Source: Amycolatopsis marina
GTDB taxonomy: Bacteria; Actinomycetota; Actinomycetes; Mycobacteriales; Pseudonocardiaceae
Assembly (NCBI RefSeq): GCF_900111885.1
Contig: NZ_FOKG01000009.1
Coordinates: forward strand, 241,241 to 305,240
Direction of reading: 5' to 3'
DNA: 64,000 bases
How positions within the stretch are numbered: the first letter of the stretch is position 1; each line of letters opens with the position of its first letter. The notes under the pieces are model-generated. The model searched no databases. It was not told the DNA's origin and saw only the letters and a program-made list of their open reading frames with translations. A program made the position numbers and the translations under genes. Below, piece by piece: positions 25,145-34,400 of this stretch.

Positions 25145-26671
25145 GTGATCGCACTGACGCTCGCCGAGATCGCCAGGATCGTCGGCGGCAGCCTGCACCG
25201 TGCCGAGGGGGCCGAGCAGGTCACCGCCGGGGTCGAGTTCGACTCGCGCGCACTGGAGCCAGGCGGGCTGTTCGTCGCCCTGCCCGGCGAGCGCGTCGAC
25301 GGGCACACGTTCGCCGCGCGGGCGATCGAGGCCGGTGCCGTCGCCGTGCTCGCCGCGCGCGCGGTGGACGCGCCCGCGGTCATCGTGCCGCCGCTCGCCG
25401 AAGGTGAGGCGCACGAGCGGTCGGTGGCGCTCGCGGGCGACACCGACGGAGCGGGTGCCGCGGTGCTCGCCGCGCTGGCCAAGCTCGCCCGGCACGTCGT
25501 CACCGAGCTGTCCGGCAAGGAACTGACGGTCGTCGGTGTCACCGGCTCCTCCGGCAAGACCTCGACGAAGGACCTGATCGCGCAGCTGCTCGAACCGCTG
25601 GGTCCGACCGTCGCGCCCCCGGGTTCGTTCAACAACGAGCTCGGCCACCCGTGGACCGCGTTGCGCGCCGACTCCGGCACCCGGCACCTGGTGCTCGAAC
25701 TCTCCGCCCGTGGACCCGGCCATATCGCCGAGCTCGCCTCGGTGGCGCCACCGAGGATCGGCGTCGTGCTCAACGTCGGCAGCGCGCATGTCGGCGAGTT
25801 CGGCTCCCGGGAGGGGATCGCGAAGACCAAGGGCGAGCTCGCCGAGGCGCTGCCCTCCGCCGACAACGGCGGCGTCGCCGTGCTGAACATGGACGACCCG
25901 CTGGTCGCGGCCATGGCCCGGCGCACGAACGCACGGGTCGTCGGCTTCGGTGAGAACGCGACCGCGACGGTGCGGGCCGAGAACGTCACCCTCGACGACC
26001 AGGCCAGGGCGTCGTTCCGTCTCGTCACCCCGGTGGGGGAGGGGGATGTGACCCTGCCGCTGTACGGCGAGCACCATGTCGCCAACGCCCTCGCCGCGGC
26101 CGCGGTGGCGCTGGAACTCGGGTGCCCCGTTGCGGACGTCGCGAGGCGGCTGGGAGCCGTGCAGCGCCGCTCCGACAGGCGGATGGAGGTCAGCACCCGC
26201 GCCGACGGTCTGACGGTGCTGAACGACTCCTACAACGCCAACCCGGAGTCGGTGCGGGCCGCGCTGAAGACGCTGGCCTCGATGAGCCGGGGCCGCCGTT
26301 CGTGGGCGGTACTCGGTGTGATGGGCGAACTCGGGGCCGATAGCGTGACGGCGCACGATGAGATCGGCCGCCTCGCCGTCCGGCTCAACATCAACAGGCT
26401 CGTGGTCGTCGGCGGGGAGGACTCCGCCGCCGTACCGATGCATCTCGGCGCGAGCCACGAGGGATCTTGGGGAGAGGAGTCGGTCCTGGTACCCGACACC
26501 GACGCCGCGATCGCGCTGCTGCGCGCGGAGTTGCGGCCGGATGACGTGATGCTGGTCAAGGCCTCCAAGGTCGCGCAGTTGTGGCGCGTGGCCGACGCGG
26601 TGCTGGCCGAGACCGAGTCCAGCAAGGCTGAGCCGATCGAAGACGCGACGAGACGGGACGGTGCGCGGTGA
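25145..26671 (+). CDS. murF: UDP-N-acetylmuramoyl-tripeptide--D-Ala-D-Ala ligase
   Basis: 508 residues, full length for MurF, which adds D-Ala-D-Ala to the UDP-MurNAc-tripeptide. Visible are the N-terminal substrate domain (GVEFDSRALEPGGLFVALPG), the ATP loop GVTGSSGKTSTKDLI, and the central NxExGxP-like stretch FNNELGHPWTALRAD. The C-terminal domain starts around VLNDSYNANPESVRAAL. The GTG start has CTCGAGG about eight bases upstream. It overlaps mraY by GTGA. The long C-terminal tail (TESSKAEPIEDATRRDGAR) is not conserved in the family. Confidence 0.95.
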   Translation: MIALTLAEIARIVGGSLHRAEGAEQVTAGVEFDSRALEPGGLFVALPGERVDGHTFAARAIEAGAVAVLAARAVDAPAVIVPPLAEGEAHERSVALAGDTDGAGAAVLAALAKLARHVVTELSGKELTVVGVTGSSGKTSTKDLIAQLLEPLGPTVAPPGSFNNELGHPWTALRADSGTRHLVLELSARGPGHIAELASVAPPRIGVVLNVGSAHVGEFGSREGIAKTKGELAEALPSADNGGVAVLNMDDPLVAAMARRTNARVVGFGENATATVRAENVTLDDQARASFRLVTPVGEGDVTLPLYGEHHVANALAAAAVALELGCPVADVARRLGAVQRRSDRRMEVSTRADGLTVLNDSYNANPESVRAALKTLASMSRGRRSWAVLGVMGELGADSVTAHDEIGRLAVRLNINRLVVVGGEDSAAVPMHLGASHEGSWGEESVLVPDTDAAIALLRAELRPDDVMLVKASKVAQLWRVADAVLAETESSKAEPIEDATRRDGAR

Positions 26672-27753
26672 TCAGCATCCTGATCGCGGCCTCGGTCGGC
26701 CTGCTGGTCTCCATCCTTCTGACCCCGTACCTGATCCGGGTGTTCTCCCGGCAGGGGTTCGGGCAGGAGATCCGCGAGGAGGGCCCGCAGGGCCACAGGT
26801 CCAAGCGCGGCACGCCCACCATGGGCGGTGTCGCGATCATCGTCGCGATGGTCGTGGGCTACTTCGTGGCCCACTTCCTGGACTGGATGCGCGGTTCCAC
26901 CAGCGACGGGCCGTCGGCCTCCGGCCTGATCGTGCTGTTCCTGGCCGTCGCGCTGGGCATCGTCGGTTTCCTCGACGACTTCATCAAGATCCGCAAGCAG
27001 CGCAACCTTGGGCTGAACAAGACGGCCAAGCTCGTCGGGCAGCTCGTCGTCGCGGTGACCTTCGCGATCCTGGTCCTGCAGTTCGCCGACGAGTCCGGCC
27101 TCACGCCCGCCACGCGCAACCTGTCCTACGTTCGTGACCTGGCGCTGATCACCTTTCCCGTGGTGATCTTCGTAATCTTCTGCTACGTCGTGATCTCCGG
27201 CTGGTCCAACGCGGTCAACTTCACCGACGGCCTTGACGGGCTCGCCGGCGGAGCTTCGGCGATGGTGCTTGCGACCTACGTGGTCATCTCCTTCTGGCAG
27301 GCGCGGCTCAGCTGCGCGGAGACCCCGCAGGCCGCCTGCTATGCCGTGCGCGACCCGCTCGACCTGGCCGTGGTCGCCGCGGCGGCGGCGGGTGCGTGCG
27401 TCGGATTCCTCTGGTGGAACGCGGCACCGGCGAAGATCTTCATGGGGGACACCGGTTCGCTGGCCCTCGGCGGGCTCGTGGCAGGCCTGTCCATCACCAC
27501 CCACACCGAGCTGCTGGCCATCGTGATCGGCGGGCTGTTCATGGTCGAGATGCTGTCGGTGGTCGCACAGATCGCGGTCTTCCGCACCACCCGGCGTCGA
27601 CTGTTCCGGATGGCGCCGTTCCATCACCACTTCGAACTCGCGGGCTGGGCGGAGACGACGGTCATCATCCGGTTCTGGCTGCTCGCGGCGATCTGCTGCA
27701 TGTTCGGCCTCGGCCTGTTCTACAGCGAGCAGCTCGGCGCGGCGGGAGGCTAG
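26668..27753 (+). CDS. mraY: Phospho-N-acetylmuramoyl-pentapeptide transferase
   Basis: 361 residues with about ten membrane helices. MraY transfers phospho-MurNAc-pentapeptide to undecaprenyl phosphate, making lipid I on the inner membrane face. Signature loops are GTPTMGG, FLDDFIKIRKQRNLGL with the metal-binding Asp residues, NAVNFTDGLDGLAGG, and FMGDTGSLALGG. The histidine motif PFHHHFELAGW is near the end. The GTG start overlaps the murF stop (GTGA); murD follows four bases after the stop. Confidence 0.97.
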   Translation: MISILIAASVGLLVSILLTPYLIRVFSRQGFGQEIREEGPQGHRSKRGTPTMGGVAIIVAMVVGYFVAHFLDWMRGSTSDGPSASGLIVLFLAVALGIVGFLDDFIKIRKQRNLGLNKTAKLVGQLVVAVTFAILVLQFADESGLTPATRNLSYVRDLALITFPVVIFVIFCYVVISGWSNAVNFTDGLDGLAGGASAMVLATYVVISFWQARLSCAETPQAACYAVRDPLDLAVVAAAAAGACVGFLWWNAAPAKIFMGDTGSLALGGLVAGLSITTHTELLAIVIGGLFMVEMLSVVAQIAVFRTTRRRLFRMAPFHHHFELAGWAETTVIIRFWLLAAICCMFGLGLFYSEQLGAAGG

Positions 27754-27757
27754 GCCC

Positions 27758-29176
27758 GTGTTCCGAGGGGACCGTGTCCTCGTGGCCGGTGCGGGCGTGA
27801 CCGGGAGATCGGTGGCGGCCGCGCTGGTGGACATGGGCGCGGAGGTGACCGTCACCGACGGCGACCCCGAGCGCCTCGCGGAGCTGTCCGTGCCGGGAGC
27901 CCGGCTGGTGCCGGGGCTCGACGTGCCGCCCGAAGGCACGTCGCTGGTGGTGACCAGCCCCGGGTGGCGGCCGTCGTCCCCGTTGCTCACGACGGCGGCG
28001 GCTGAGGGCGTCGAGGTCATCGGCGACGTCGAGCTCGCGTGGCGCATCGGCCGGGAACTGCCCCGTCCGCCCGTGTGGCTCGCGGTCACCGGCACAAACG
28101 GCAAGACCACCACGGTCGGCATGCTGGAGTCGATTCTGCGCGCGGCCGGGCAGGACGCGGTGGCCTGCGGAAACGTGGGTTTCGCCGTGCTCGACGCCGT
28201 GCTGGCCGGGCACCAGGTGCTCGCCGTCGAGTTGTCGAGCTACCAGCTGCACTGGTCGAACACCCTCGCGCCGCTCGCCTCGGTCGTGCTGAACGTCGCC
28301 GAGGACCACCTCGACTGGCACGGTTCGATGGCCGGGTACGCGGCGGCGAAGGGCACGATCCACGACCGCTCGGGCACGGTCGTGCACAACCTCGCCGACG
28401 AGTGGTCCACCCGGCTGGCCGACGAGCACGCGCCCGAAGGCGCGGCGCGGACGGCCTTCACGCTGGCGACCCCGCGCTCCGGAGAGCTCGGGGTGGTCGA
28501 GGACCTGCTGGTGGACCGCGCCTTCGTTGCCGACCCGGTGCACGCGGCCGAGGAACTCGCCACGCTAGCCGACGTTCGGCCCGCCGGCCCGCACAACGTC
28601 GCCAACGCGCTCGCCGCGGCGGCACTGGCCAGGGCCAACGGGGTGCCCGCCCACGCCGTCGCGGATGGGCTGCGCGCCTACACGCCCGCGGCGCACCGGG
28701 CCGTCGAGGTGGGCGAGGCAGGCGGAGTCCGCTACGTCAACGACTCGAAGGCCACCAATCCGCACGCCGCCGCCGGATCATTGCATGCCCACCCGAACGT
28801 GGTGTGGATCGCCGGTGGCCAGCTCAAGGGCGCCTCGGTCGACGAACTCGTGGCCGGGGCCGCGAATCGCCTTCGCGGCGTCGTCCTGCTCGGGGTCGAT
28901 TCCGACGTGATCGCCGCCGCTGTTGCGCGACACGCCCCGGATGTACCCGTCCGGCGACTACTTCCGGGTGACGATGAGCCCATGACTGCGGCGGTGAGTG
29001 CGGCCAGCGCGATGGCGCGACCCGGAGATGTGGTGCTGCTCGCGCCCGCCGCTGCCTCCCTGGACATGTTCCGTGACTACGCCCAGCGGGGTGACGCCTT
29101 CACCGCCGCGGTGCGGGCGCTGACGGAAGCGGATGGGGTGGACGGCGCGCGGGAACAGCACCATGACGGTGGTTGA
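27758..29176 (+). CDS. murD: UDP-N-acetylmuramoylalanine--D-glutamate ligase
   Basis: 472 residues; MurD adds D-Glu to UDP-MurNAc-L-Ala. The N-terminal Rossmann domain starts RVLVAGAGVTGRSVAAAL. The ATP loop is AVTGTNGKTTTVGML, and LNVAEDHLDWHGSM carries the conserved metal/His region. The C-terminal NDSKATNPHAA is characteristic of MurD. It begins at GTG 27758, four bases after mraY, and its 3' end overlaps ftsW by 14 bases. Confidence 0.96.
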   Translation: MFRGDRVLVAGAGVTGRSVAAALVDMGAEVTVTDGDPERLAELSVPGARLVPGLDVPPEGTSLVVTSPGWRPSSPLLTTAAAEGVEVIGDVELAWRIGRELPRPPVWLAVTGTNGKTTTVGMLESILRAAGQDAVACGNVGFAVLDAVLAGHQVLAVELSSYQLHWSNTLAPLASVVLNVAEDHLDWHGSMAGYAAAKGTIHDRSGTVVHNLADEWSTRLADEHAPEGAARTAFTLATPRSGELGVVEDLLVDRAFVADPVHAAEELATLADVRPAGPHNVANALAAAALARANGVPAHAVADGLRAYTPAAHRAVEVGEAGGVRYVNDSKATNPHAAAGSLHAHPNVVWIAGGQLKGASVDELVAGAANRLRGVVLLGVDSDVIAAAVARHAPDVPVRRLLPGDDEPMTAAVSAASAMARPGDVVLLAPAAASLDMFRDYAQRGDAFTAAVRALTEADGVDGAREQHHDGG

Positions 29177-30683
29177 GGGCGACCCCGAGACCGGGCGGGC
29201 CGGCAGGCGGAAGTCGCCGCGGAGCAGCCGCCGCCGTCAGCGGGACCGTCCCGAGCGCGGTGTGGCCGCGCTGCGCACGGCGCTCACCGCGTGGCTGTCC
29301 CGGCCACTCGCCGACTTCCACCTGATCCTCGCCGTGTGCGGCCTGCTCACCACCATCGGTATCGTCATGGTGCTCTCGGCGTCCTCGGTCGCCTCCTACG
29401 CTCCCGGTGACGGCAGTTCCGTGTACGCCCAGTTCCAGAAGCACATGCTGTTCGTGGTGCTCGGTGCCGTCGTGTTCTGGATCGGGCTGCGCATACCGCT
29501 GAAGCGCATTCGCGCGCTCGCCTCCACCGGCATGGTGATGGGTCTGGGGCTGCTCGCGCTCGTCCTCACCCCGCTCGGCACCACCGTCAACGGCTCCCAG
29601 GGCTGGTTCCAGGTCGGCCCGCTCTCGCTGCAGCCGGTCGAGGTCGCGAAGGTCGCGCTCGCGCTGTGGGGCGCGCACATCCTGGTGACCAAGTACAACG
29701 TGCTGCACCAGTGGCGGCACCTCCTGGTGCCGGTCGTGCCCGCGGCGCTGCTGATGTTCGCGCTGGTGATGGCCCAGCCCGATCTGGGTGGGACGATCAC
29801 CCTCGGGGTCGTGCTGATCTCCCTGCTGTGGTTCGCGGGCGCCCCCAAACGGCTCTTCGCGGTGATCCTGTCCGGTGCGCTGGCGGGGGCGGTGCTGCTG
29901 GCGCTGGTCTCCCAGTACCGGCTCGACCGGGTGATGACCTTCCTCAATCCGGGCAGCGATCCGCAGGGCAAGGGGCTGCAGGCCACCCAGGCGCTCTACG
30001 CGCTCGCCGACGGCGGACTGTTCGGCAAGGGACTCGGACAGGGCCAGTCGAAGTGGCGGTACCTGCCCAACGTCGAGCACGACTTCATCTTCGCGCTGAT
30101 CGGGGAGGAACTCGGCTTCGTCGGCTGTCTCGCCGTGATCGGCCTCTTCGGCCTGCTGGCCAGCGTCGGGTTGCGGATCGCGGTGCGCAACCTCGATCCG
30201 TGGATCCGGATCGTCGCGGGCACGCTGACCGCCTGGCTGGTCGCGCAGGCGGCGATCAACATCGGCTATGTGGTCAGTCTGCTGCCGGTCACCGGCGTGA
30301 CGCTGCCGCTGATCTCCTACGGCGGCACCTCGCTCGTCGTCACCATGTTGCTGTTCGGGATTCTCGCCAACTGCGCTCGCCACGAGCCGGAGGCGGTGGC
30401 CGCACTGCGCACACAGGGACCGGGTAAGTTCGGCACGCTCATGCGACTGCCCGCACCGGATCCCTATCGGCCGCCCGCAAAGCGCAGGACCAGCAGCCGG
30501 GGCGGCTCCGGCCGCACCGGAAGGCCGGCGGCGCGGGGTGCGCGGTCGAGTGTGACCGCCGAACGCCGAAGGGCCGCACCCGAGTACGGTCGGCGGTCCG
30601 CGACACGCGGTGGCTCGGGCCGGGGCGGTACGGCACGCGGGAGCGCGACACGTGGTGGTTCGACTCGGAGAGGACATCGGTGA
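29163..30683 (+). CDS. ftsW: Lipid II polymerase of the divisome, FtsW (SEDS family)
   Basis: 506 residues from the ATG at 29163. A basic cytoplasmic N-terminus of about 50 residues precedes about ten membrane helices of the SEDS fold, ending at NCARHEPEAV. Signatures include FQVGPLSLQPVEVAKVALALWGA and the periplasmic catalytic loop region around LPNVEHDFIFALIGEELGF. FtsW polymerises glycan at the septum together with a class B PBP. The roughly 90-residue cytoplasmic tail is unusually rich in Arg, Gly and Ser (repeated ATRGGS and RGG units). An ATG at 29133 is an alternative start. It overlaps murG by GTGA. Confidence 0.95.
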   Translation: MTVVEGDPETGRAGRRKSPRSSRRRQRDRPERGVAALRTALTAWLSRPLADFHLILAVCGLLTTIGIVMVLSASSVASYAPGDGSSVYAQFQKHMLFVVLGAVVFWIGLRIPLKRIRALASTGMVMGLGLLALVLTPLGTTVNGSQGWFQVGPLSLQPVEVAKVALALWGAHILVTKYNVLHQWRHLLVPVVPAALLMFALVMAQPDLGGTITLGVVLISLLWFAGAPKRLFAVILSGALAGAVLLALVSQYRLDRVMTFLNPGSDPQGKGLQATQALYALADGGLFGKGLGQGQSKWRYLPNVEHDFIFALIGEELGFVGCLAVIGLFGLLASVGLRIAVRNLDPWIRIVAGTLTAWLVAQAAINIGYVVSLLPVTGVTLPLISYGGTSLVVTMLLFGILANCARHEPEAVAALRTQGPGKFGTLMRLPAPDPYRPPAKRRTSSRGGSGRTGRPAARGARSSVTAERRRAAPEYGRRSATRGGSGRGGTARGSATRGGSTRRGHR

Positions 30684-31843
30684 CAGAGCCGGCAACGGGC
30701 GGTGACGGCGTGGAGAGCCGTCCGGCGAAGGAAACTGCGGAGGGCGCGTCCCCGGCAGGAAGGGCACCCACGGTGGTGGTGGCCGGTGGTGGAACGGCCG
30801 GGCACATCGAACCCGCGATGGCACTGGCCGATGCGGTCCTGCGCCTGCGCCCCGACGCGAAGGTCGTCGCGCTCGGCACCGCACGCGGGCTGGAGAACAC
30901 CCTGGTACCCGAGCGTGGTTACCCGCTCGAACTGGTCCCGCCCGTCCCGATGCCGCGCAAACCGTCGGCGGAGCTGCTCCGGCTGCCGTTGAAGGTGCGC
31001 GATTCGGTCAGGCGCACCCGGGAGGTGCTGGACCGGGTGCGCGCCGACGTGGTGGTCGGGTTCGGCGGCTACGTCGCGCTGCCCGCCTACCTCGCCGCTC
31101 GCGGCAGGGTCCCCATCGTGGTGCACGAGGCGAACAAGCATCCGGGACTGGCGAACAAGGTGGGCGCACGCTTCGCGCACACCGTCGCCACCGCCGTACC
31201 GGGAACGCCGCTGCCTGGCGCACAGGTCGTCGGGATTCCACTGCGCCGTTCCATCACCACCCTCGACCGGCCGGGGTTGCGCGCGGAGGCGCGGGCGTAC
31301 TTCGGGCTCGACCCGAACGCGCCGACCCTGCTGGTGTTCGGCGGGTCGCAGGGTGCGCGTTCGATCAACACGGCGGTGTCCGGCGCTGCGCGGGAGCTGG
31401 CGGAAGCGGGAATCGGTGTCCTGCACGCGCACGGACCGAAGAACACGCTCGTCGTGCAGGACTTCCCGGGAAAGCCCGCCTACCTGCCGGTTCCGTATCT
31501 GGACCGGATGGACCTGGCGTACGCAGCCGCGGACGCGGTGCTGTGCCGGTCGGGGGCGATGACGGCCGCGGAGGTCTCCGCGGTGGGACTGCCCGCGGTC
31601 TTCGTCCCGTTGCCGCACGGCAACGGCGAACAGGCGCTCAACGCCCAGCCTGCGGTGGACGCGGGGGCGGCGCTGTTGATCGACGACGCGTCCCTGACGA
31701 CCACTACCGTGGTCGAGCAGGTGGTCCCGTTGGTCGCCGATTCCGACAGATTGCGGAAAATGAGTGCGGCGGCCGTGGGAATGGGACATCGTGAGGCCGA
31801 CGAGGTCTTGGCCAGGATGGTGCTGGAGGCAGCTGGTGCGTGA
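30680..31843 (+). CDS. murG: UDP-N-acetylglucosamine--MurNAc-pentapeptide transferase
   Basis: 387 residues, GT28 fold. MurG converts lipid I to lipid II at the inner membrane face. The glycine-rich loop VVAGGGTAGHIEPAMALADA is in the N-terminal domain. VVGFGGYVALPAYLAA follows, and FGGSQGARSIN together with CRSGAMTAAEVSAVGLPAVFVPLPHGNGEQALNA forms the UDP-GlcNAc site. The GTG start overlaps ftsW; the first ~30 residues are a poorly conserved extension. It overlaps murC by eight bases. Confidence 0.96.
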   Translation: MTEPATGGDGVESRPAKETAEGASPAGRAPTVVVAGGGTAGHIEPAMALADAVLRLRPDAKVVALGTARGLENTLVPERGYPLELVPPVPMPRKPSAELLRLPLKVRDSVRRTREVLDRVRADVVVGFGGYVALPAYLAARGRVPIVVHEANKHPGLANKVGARFAHTVATAVPGTPLPGAQVVGIPLRRSITTLDRPGLRAEARAYFGLDPNAPTLLVFGGSQGARSINTAVSGAARELAEAGIGVLHAHGPKNTLVVQDFPGKPAYLPVPYLDRMDLAYAAADAVLCRSGAMTAAEVSAVGLPAVFVPLPHGNGEQALNAQPAVDAGAALLIDDASLTTTTVVEQVVPLVADSDRLRKMSAAAVGMGHREADEVLARMVLEAAGA

Positions 31844-33281
31844 CGAAGACGGCGCCGCGACGGCGGTTGCCGCCGAACTTCCCGAGGTGCTGCGGCGCGC
31901 GCACCTGATCGGGATCGGCGGGGCCGGGATGAGCGGGATCGCGCGCATCCTGCTGGCCAGGGGTGGGCAGGTGTCCGGCTCGGACGCGAAGGACACCCGG
32001 GCCTTTCTCACTCTGCGGGCGCAGGGTGCGGAGATCGCCATCGGTCAGCGCGCGGACAACCTCGACCTGTTCGGCGAGGCCCCTTCCGCGGTCGTGGTCT
32101 CCACCGCGATCAAGGAGACCAACCCGGAGCTGGCCGCCGCCCGCCAGCGCGGGATCCCGGTGCTGCACCGGGCCGAGGCGCTCGCCGGACTCATGGAGGG
32201 CCACCGGGTCGCGTGCATCGCGGGTACCCACGGCAAGACCTCCACGACCTCGATGCTCACGGTGGCGTTGCAGCATTGCAGGCTCGACCCGTCGTTCGCG
32301 ATCGGCGGGGACCTGAACGAGTCCGGTGCCAACGCCCACCACGGCGAGGGCGGGCTTTTCGTGGCGGAGGCCGACGAGAGCGACGGATCATTTCTGGCCT
32401 ACTCCCCGTCCGTCGCTGTGGTGACCAACGTCGAGCCCGACCATCTGGACCACCATGGCACCGCCGAGGCCTACGTCGCGGTCTTCACCGAGTTCGCCCG
32501 GCGGATCGCCCCCGGGGGGGTCCTGATCGTGTGTGCCGACGACGCGCCTGCCGAGGAGTTGGCCGCGCGAGCGGAGGCCGAAGGGGTGCGGGTGCTCCGC
32601 TACGGTCGCTTCGTTTCGGGGGAGGGCGACGCCCGCGTGCTGGGGTACTCGCCGACCGAGGAGGGTGGGACCGTGCAGGTTCTGCTGCGGGGCGAGAAGC
32701 TCGATGTTGGTGTCGCGGTTCCCGGCGAGCACATGGCGCTCAACGCTGTCGGCGCACTGGTGGCAGGCCTGGAACTTGGTGCCCCCGCGGAGTGCCTCGC
32801 CGAGGGGCTTGCGGCGTTCGGCGGGGTGCGGCGGCGCTTCGAGTTCAAGGGGCGCGCCAGGGACGTGCGGGTCTACGACGACTACGCGCACCACCCGACC
32901 GAGGTCGCGGCCCAGTTACGGGCGGTACGGCACTCGGCAGGCAAGGGCCGGGTCGTGGTGGTGTTCCAGCCGCATCTCTACTCGCGGACCAAGACGTTCT
33001 CCCGAGAATTCGCCGACGCGCTCGGGTTGGCCGACGAGGTGATCGTGCTCGATGTCTACGGTGCGCGCGAGGAGCCGGAGCCCGGTGTTTCCGGTGCGCT
33101 CATCGCCGACCGTATTTCCGGCGCGGGTGTGCACTACGAGCCCGCCTTCGACCGCGCGGTGCAACTGGCGGCGGAGTTGGTGCGGCCGGGGGACCTGCTG
33201 GTGACGATGGGCGCGGGCGACGTGACCCAGCTCGGCCCGGAGATCATCACCGAGCTGGACCGGCGGGGTGAGGGAGACTGA
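31836..33281 (+). CDS. murC: UDP-N-acetylmuramate--L-alanine ligase
   Basis: 481 residues from the GTG at 31836, chosen because GGAGG lies six bases before it and the longer frame only runs back into murG. MurC adds the first L-Ala to UDP-MurNAc. The Rossmann motif IGIGGAGMSGIARIL, the ATP loop GTHGKTST at residues 130-137, EADESDGSF and YDDYAHHPTEV are all intact. The order murG-murC-ftsQ is the usual actinobacterial one. Confidence 0.96.
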   Translation: MRDEDGAATAVAAELPEVLRRAHLIGIGGAGMSGIARILLARGGQVSGSDAKDTRAFLTLRAQGAEIAIGQRADNLDLFGEAPSAVVVSTAIKETNPELAAARQRGIPVLHRAEALAGLMEGHRVACIAGTHGKTSTTSMLTVALQHCRLDPSFAIGGDLNESGANAHHGEGGLFVAEADESDGSFLAYSPSVAVVTNVEPDHLDHHGTAEAYVAVFTEFARRIAPGGVLIVCADDAPAEELAARAEAEGVRVLRYGRFVSGEGDARVLGYSPTEEGGTVQVLLRGEKLDVGVAVPGEHMALNAVGALVAGLELGAPAECLAEGLAAFGGVRRRFEFKGRARDVRVYDDYAHHPTEVAAQLRAVRHSAGKGRVVVVFQPHLYSRTKTFSREFADALGLADEVIVLDVYGAREEPEPGVSGALIADRISGAGVHYEPAFDRAVQLAAELVRPGDLLVTMGAGDVTQLGPEIITELDRRGEGD

Positions 33282-33285
33282 CGGC

Positions 33286-34170
33286 GTGAGTAGGGGCGAG
33301 CGCGACCGGCGCCGCCGGTCACCGGGGCACGGCTCCGAGCGCTCTGCGTCCGCCACGGCGAGTGAGGCGGGAACCAGGCGACCGGCGCGAGGGCGAGGCT
33401 CCGCCGAACGGCCGCGTCGTACTTCTTCGGGGCAGGCGGCTCGCACGGCGAGAGGCCGGAGGCCGCAGAGTGCGCGGGCCCGGACCGGCACCCGTCCGAG
33501 TCGGCGCAAGGCATTGCGCAGGCGCTGGGTCGCGCTGCTCAGCGTGCTCACGGTCGCCGCGTTGGTGTATCTCCTGTTCTTCACGTCGATGCTGGGTGTG
33601 CGCTCCGTCGAGGTGCTCGGCAATGCCGCGGTGTCCACCGAGAAGGTGCTCACCGCGGCCGGCGTGCCGGACCGCGAGTCGATGTTCGTGCTGGACACCG
33701 ACCACATCCAGGAGCGGGTCGGGGCCCTGCCGGGGGTCGCGACGGTGGACGTGTCCCGGTCGTGGCCGAGCACGGTGACGATCGAGGTCAGCGAACGCAC
33801 TCCGATCGGGTTCTACAACACCGGCGAGAAGCTGCACCTCGTCGATGGCACCGGCGTGGTGTACAAGGAGATCCCGGAGAAGCCGTCGGGCCTTCCGGAA
33901 CTCAAGCTTCCGCGGGTGGCTCCCGAGGACCCGGTGACGAGGGCGGTCACCGGTGTACTGGTCGCGATCCCCAAGGATCTGCGGGACCGGGTGGTCTCGG
34001 CGAGCGCGAAGACGGCAGGCAGCGTCGTGCTGACCCTGAACGACGGAAAGACCGTCCGCTGGGGCGACGCCGACCAGGCGGGCCGCAAGGCGAAGGTGCT
34101 CGCGGTGCTGCTGACCAGGGAGGGGACCAACTACGACGTCTCCAGCCCCGAACTGCCGACGGTGTCCTGA
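33286..34170 (+). CDS. ftsQ: Cell division protein FtsQ
   Basis: 294 residues. A long, strongly basic cytoplasmic head (about 75 residues of Arg, Ser and Gly) leads to one membrane helix (WVALLSVLTVAALVYLLFF). A POTRA domain (VRSVEVLGNAAVSTEKVLTAAGV) and the FtsQ beta domain (LVDGTGVVYKEIPEKPSGLPEL) follow. FtsQ is the divisome scaffold linking early and late proteins. The GTG at 33286, four bases after murC, is used; the GTG at 33268 is possible. After ftsQ the dcw cluster is interrupted for 10 kb before ftsZ. Confidence 0.92.
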   Translation: MSRGERDRRRRSPGHGSERSASATASEAGTRRPARGRGSAERPRRTSSGQAARTARGRRPQSARARTGTRPSRRKALRRRWVALLSVLTVAALVYLLFFTSMLGVRSVEVLGNAAVSTEKVLTAAGVPDRESMFVLDTDHIQERVGALPGVATVDVSRSWPSTVTIEVSERTPIGFYNTGEKLHLVDGTGVVYKEIPEKPSGLPELKLPRVAPEDPVTRAVTGVLVAIPKDLRDRVVSASAKTAGSVVLTLNDGKTVRWGDADQAGRKAKVLAVLLTREGTNYDVSSPELPTVS

Positions 34171-34238
34171 GCGGCCTCGCCGCAGACGCCCGACAAGCGG
34201 CCACTCCCGATCGCCCACAGCGCCCCCCGTCGCCCATC

Positions 34239-34321
34239 GCACTTTCCCATAAGAGTGCGAGAAGCCAGTCCTGGGACCAGCGACGGCGCGTTTCCAGCCG
34301 CGCACTTTCCCGGGAAAGTGC
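34239..34321. repeat. Paired palindromes, copy 2, between ftsQ and a converging gene
   Basis: GCACTTTCCCGGGAAAGTGC at 34302-34321 is a perfect member of the dispersed 20-bp palindrome family. GCACTTTCCCATAAGAGTGC at 34239-34258 is a degenerate member keeping the outer arms. The spacer is 43 bases, longer than at the other two loci and unrelated in sequence. As at 2.6 kb, the pair lies between two genes that end toward each other. The rest of the 230-bp gap shows no gene. Confidence 0.75.
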
Positions 34322-34400
34322 GATGGAGGTGGGGGGTTGGTCGGGGCGTGGCGTGGCGCCCGGACGACTGATCATCGCCCGGGCGCCGCGGGACAGCGGT

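Noticed and set aside
31460..31480. A CTTCCCGGGAAAG sequence within murG resembling the dispersed palindrome
   Set aside because: Only the inner core matches, it codes for conserved-looking residues (DFPGKP), and the outer CACT arms are missing.
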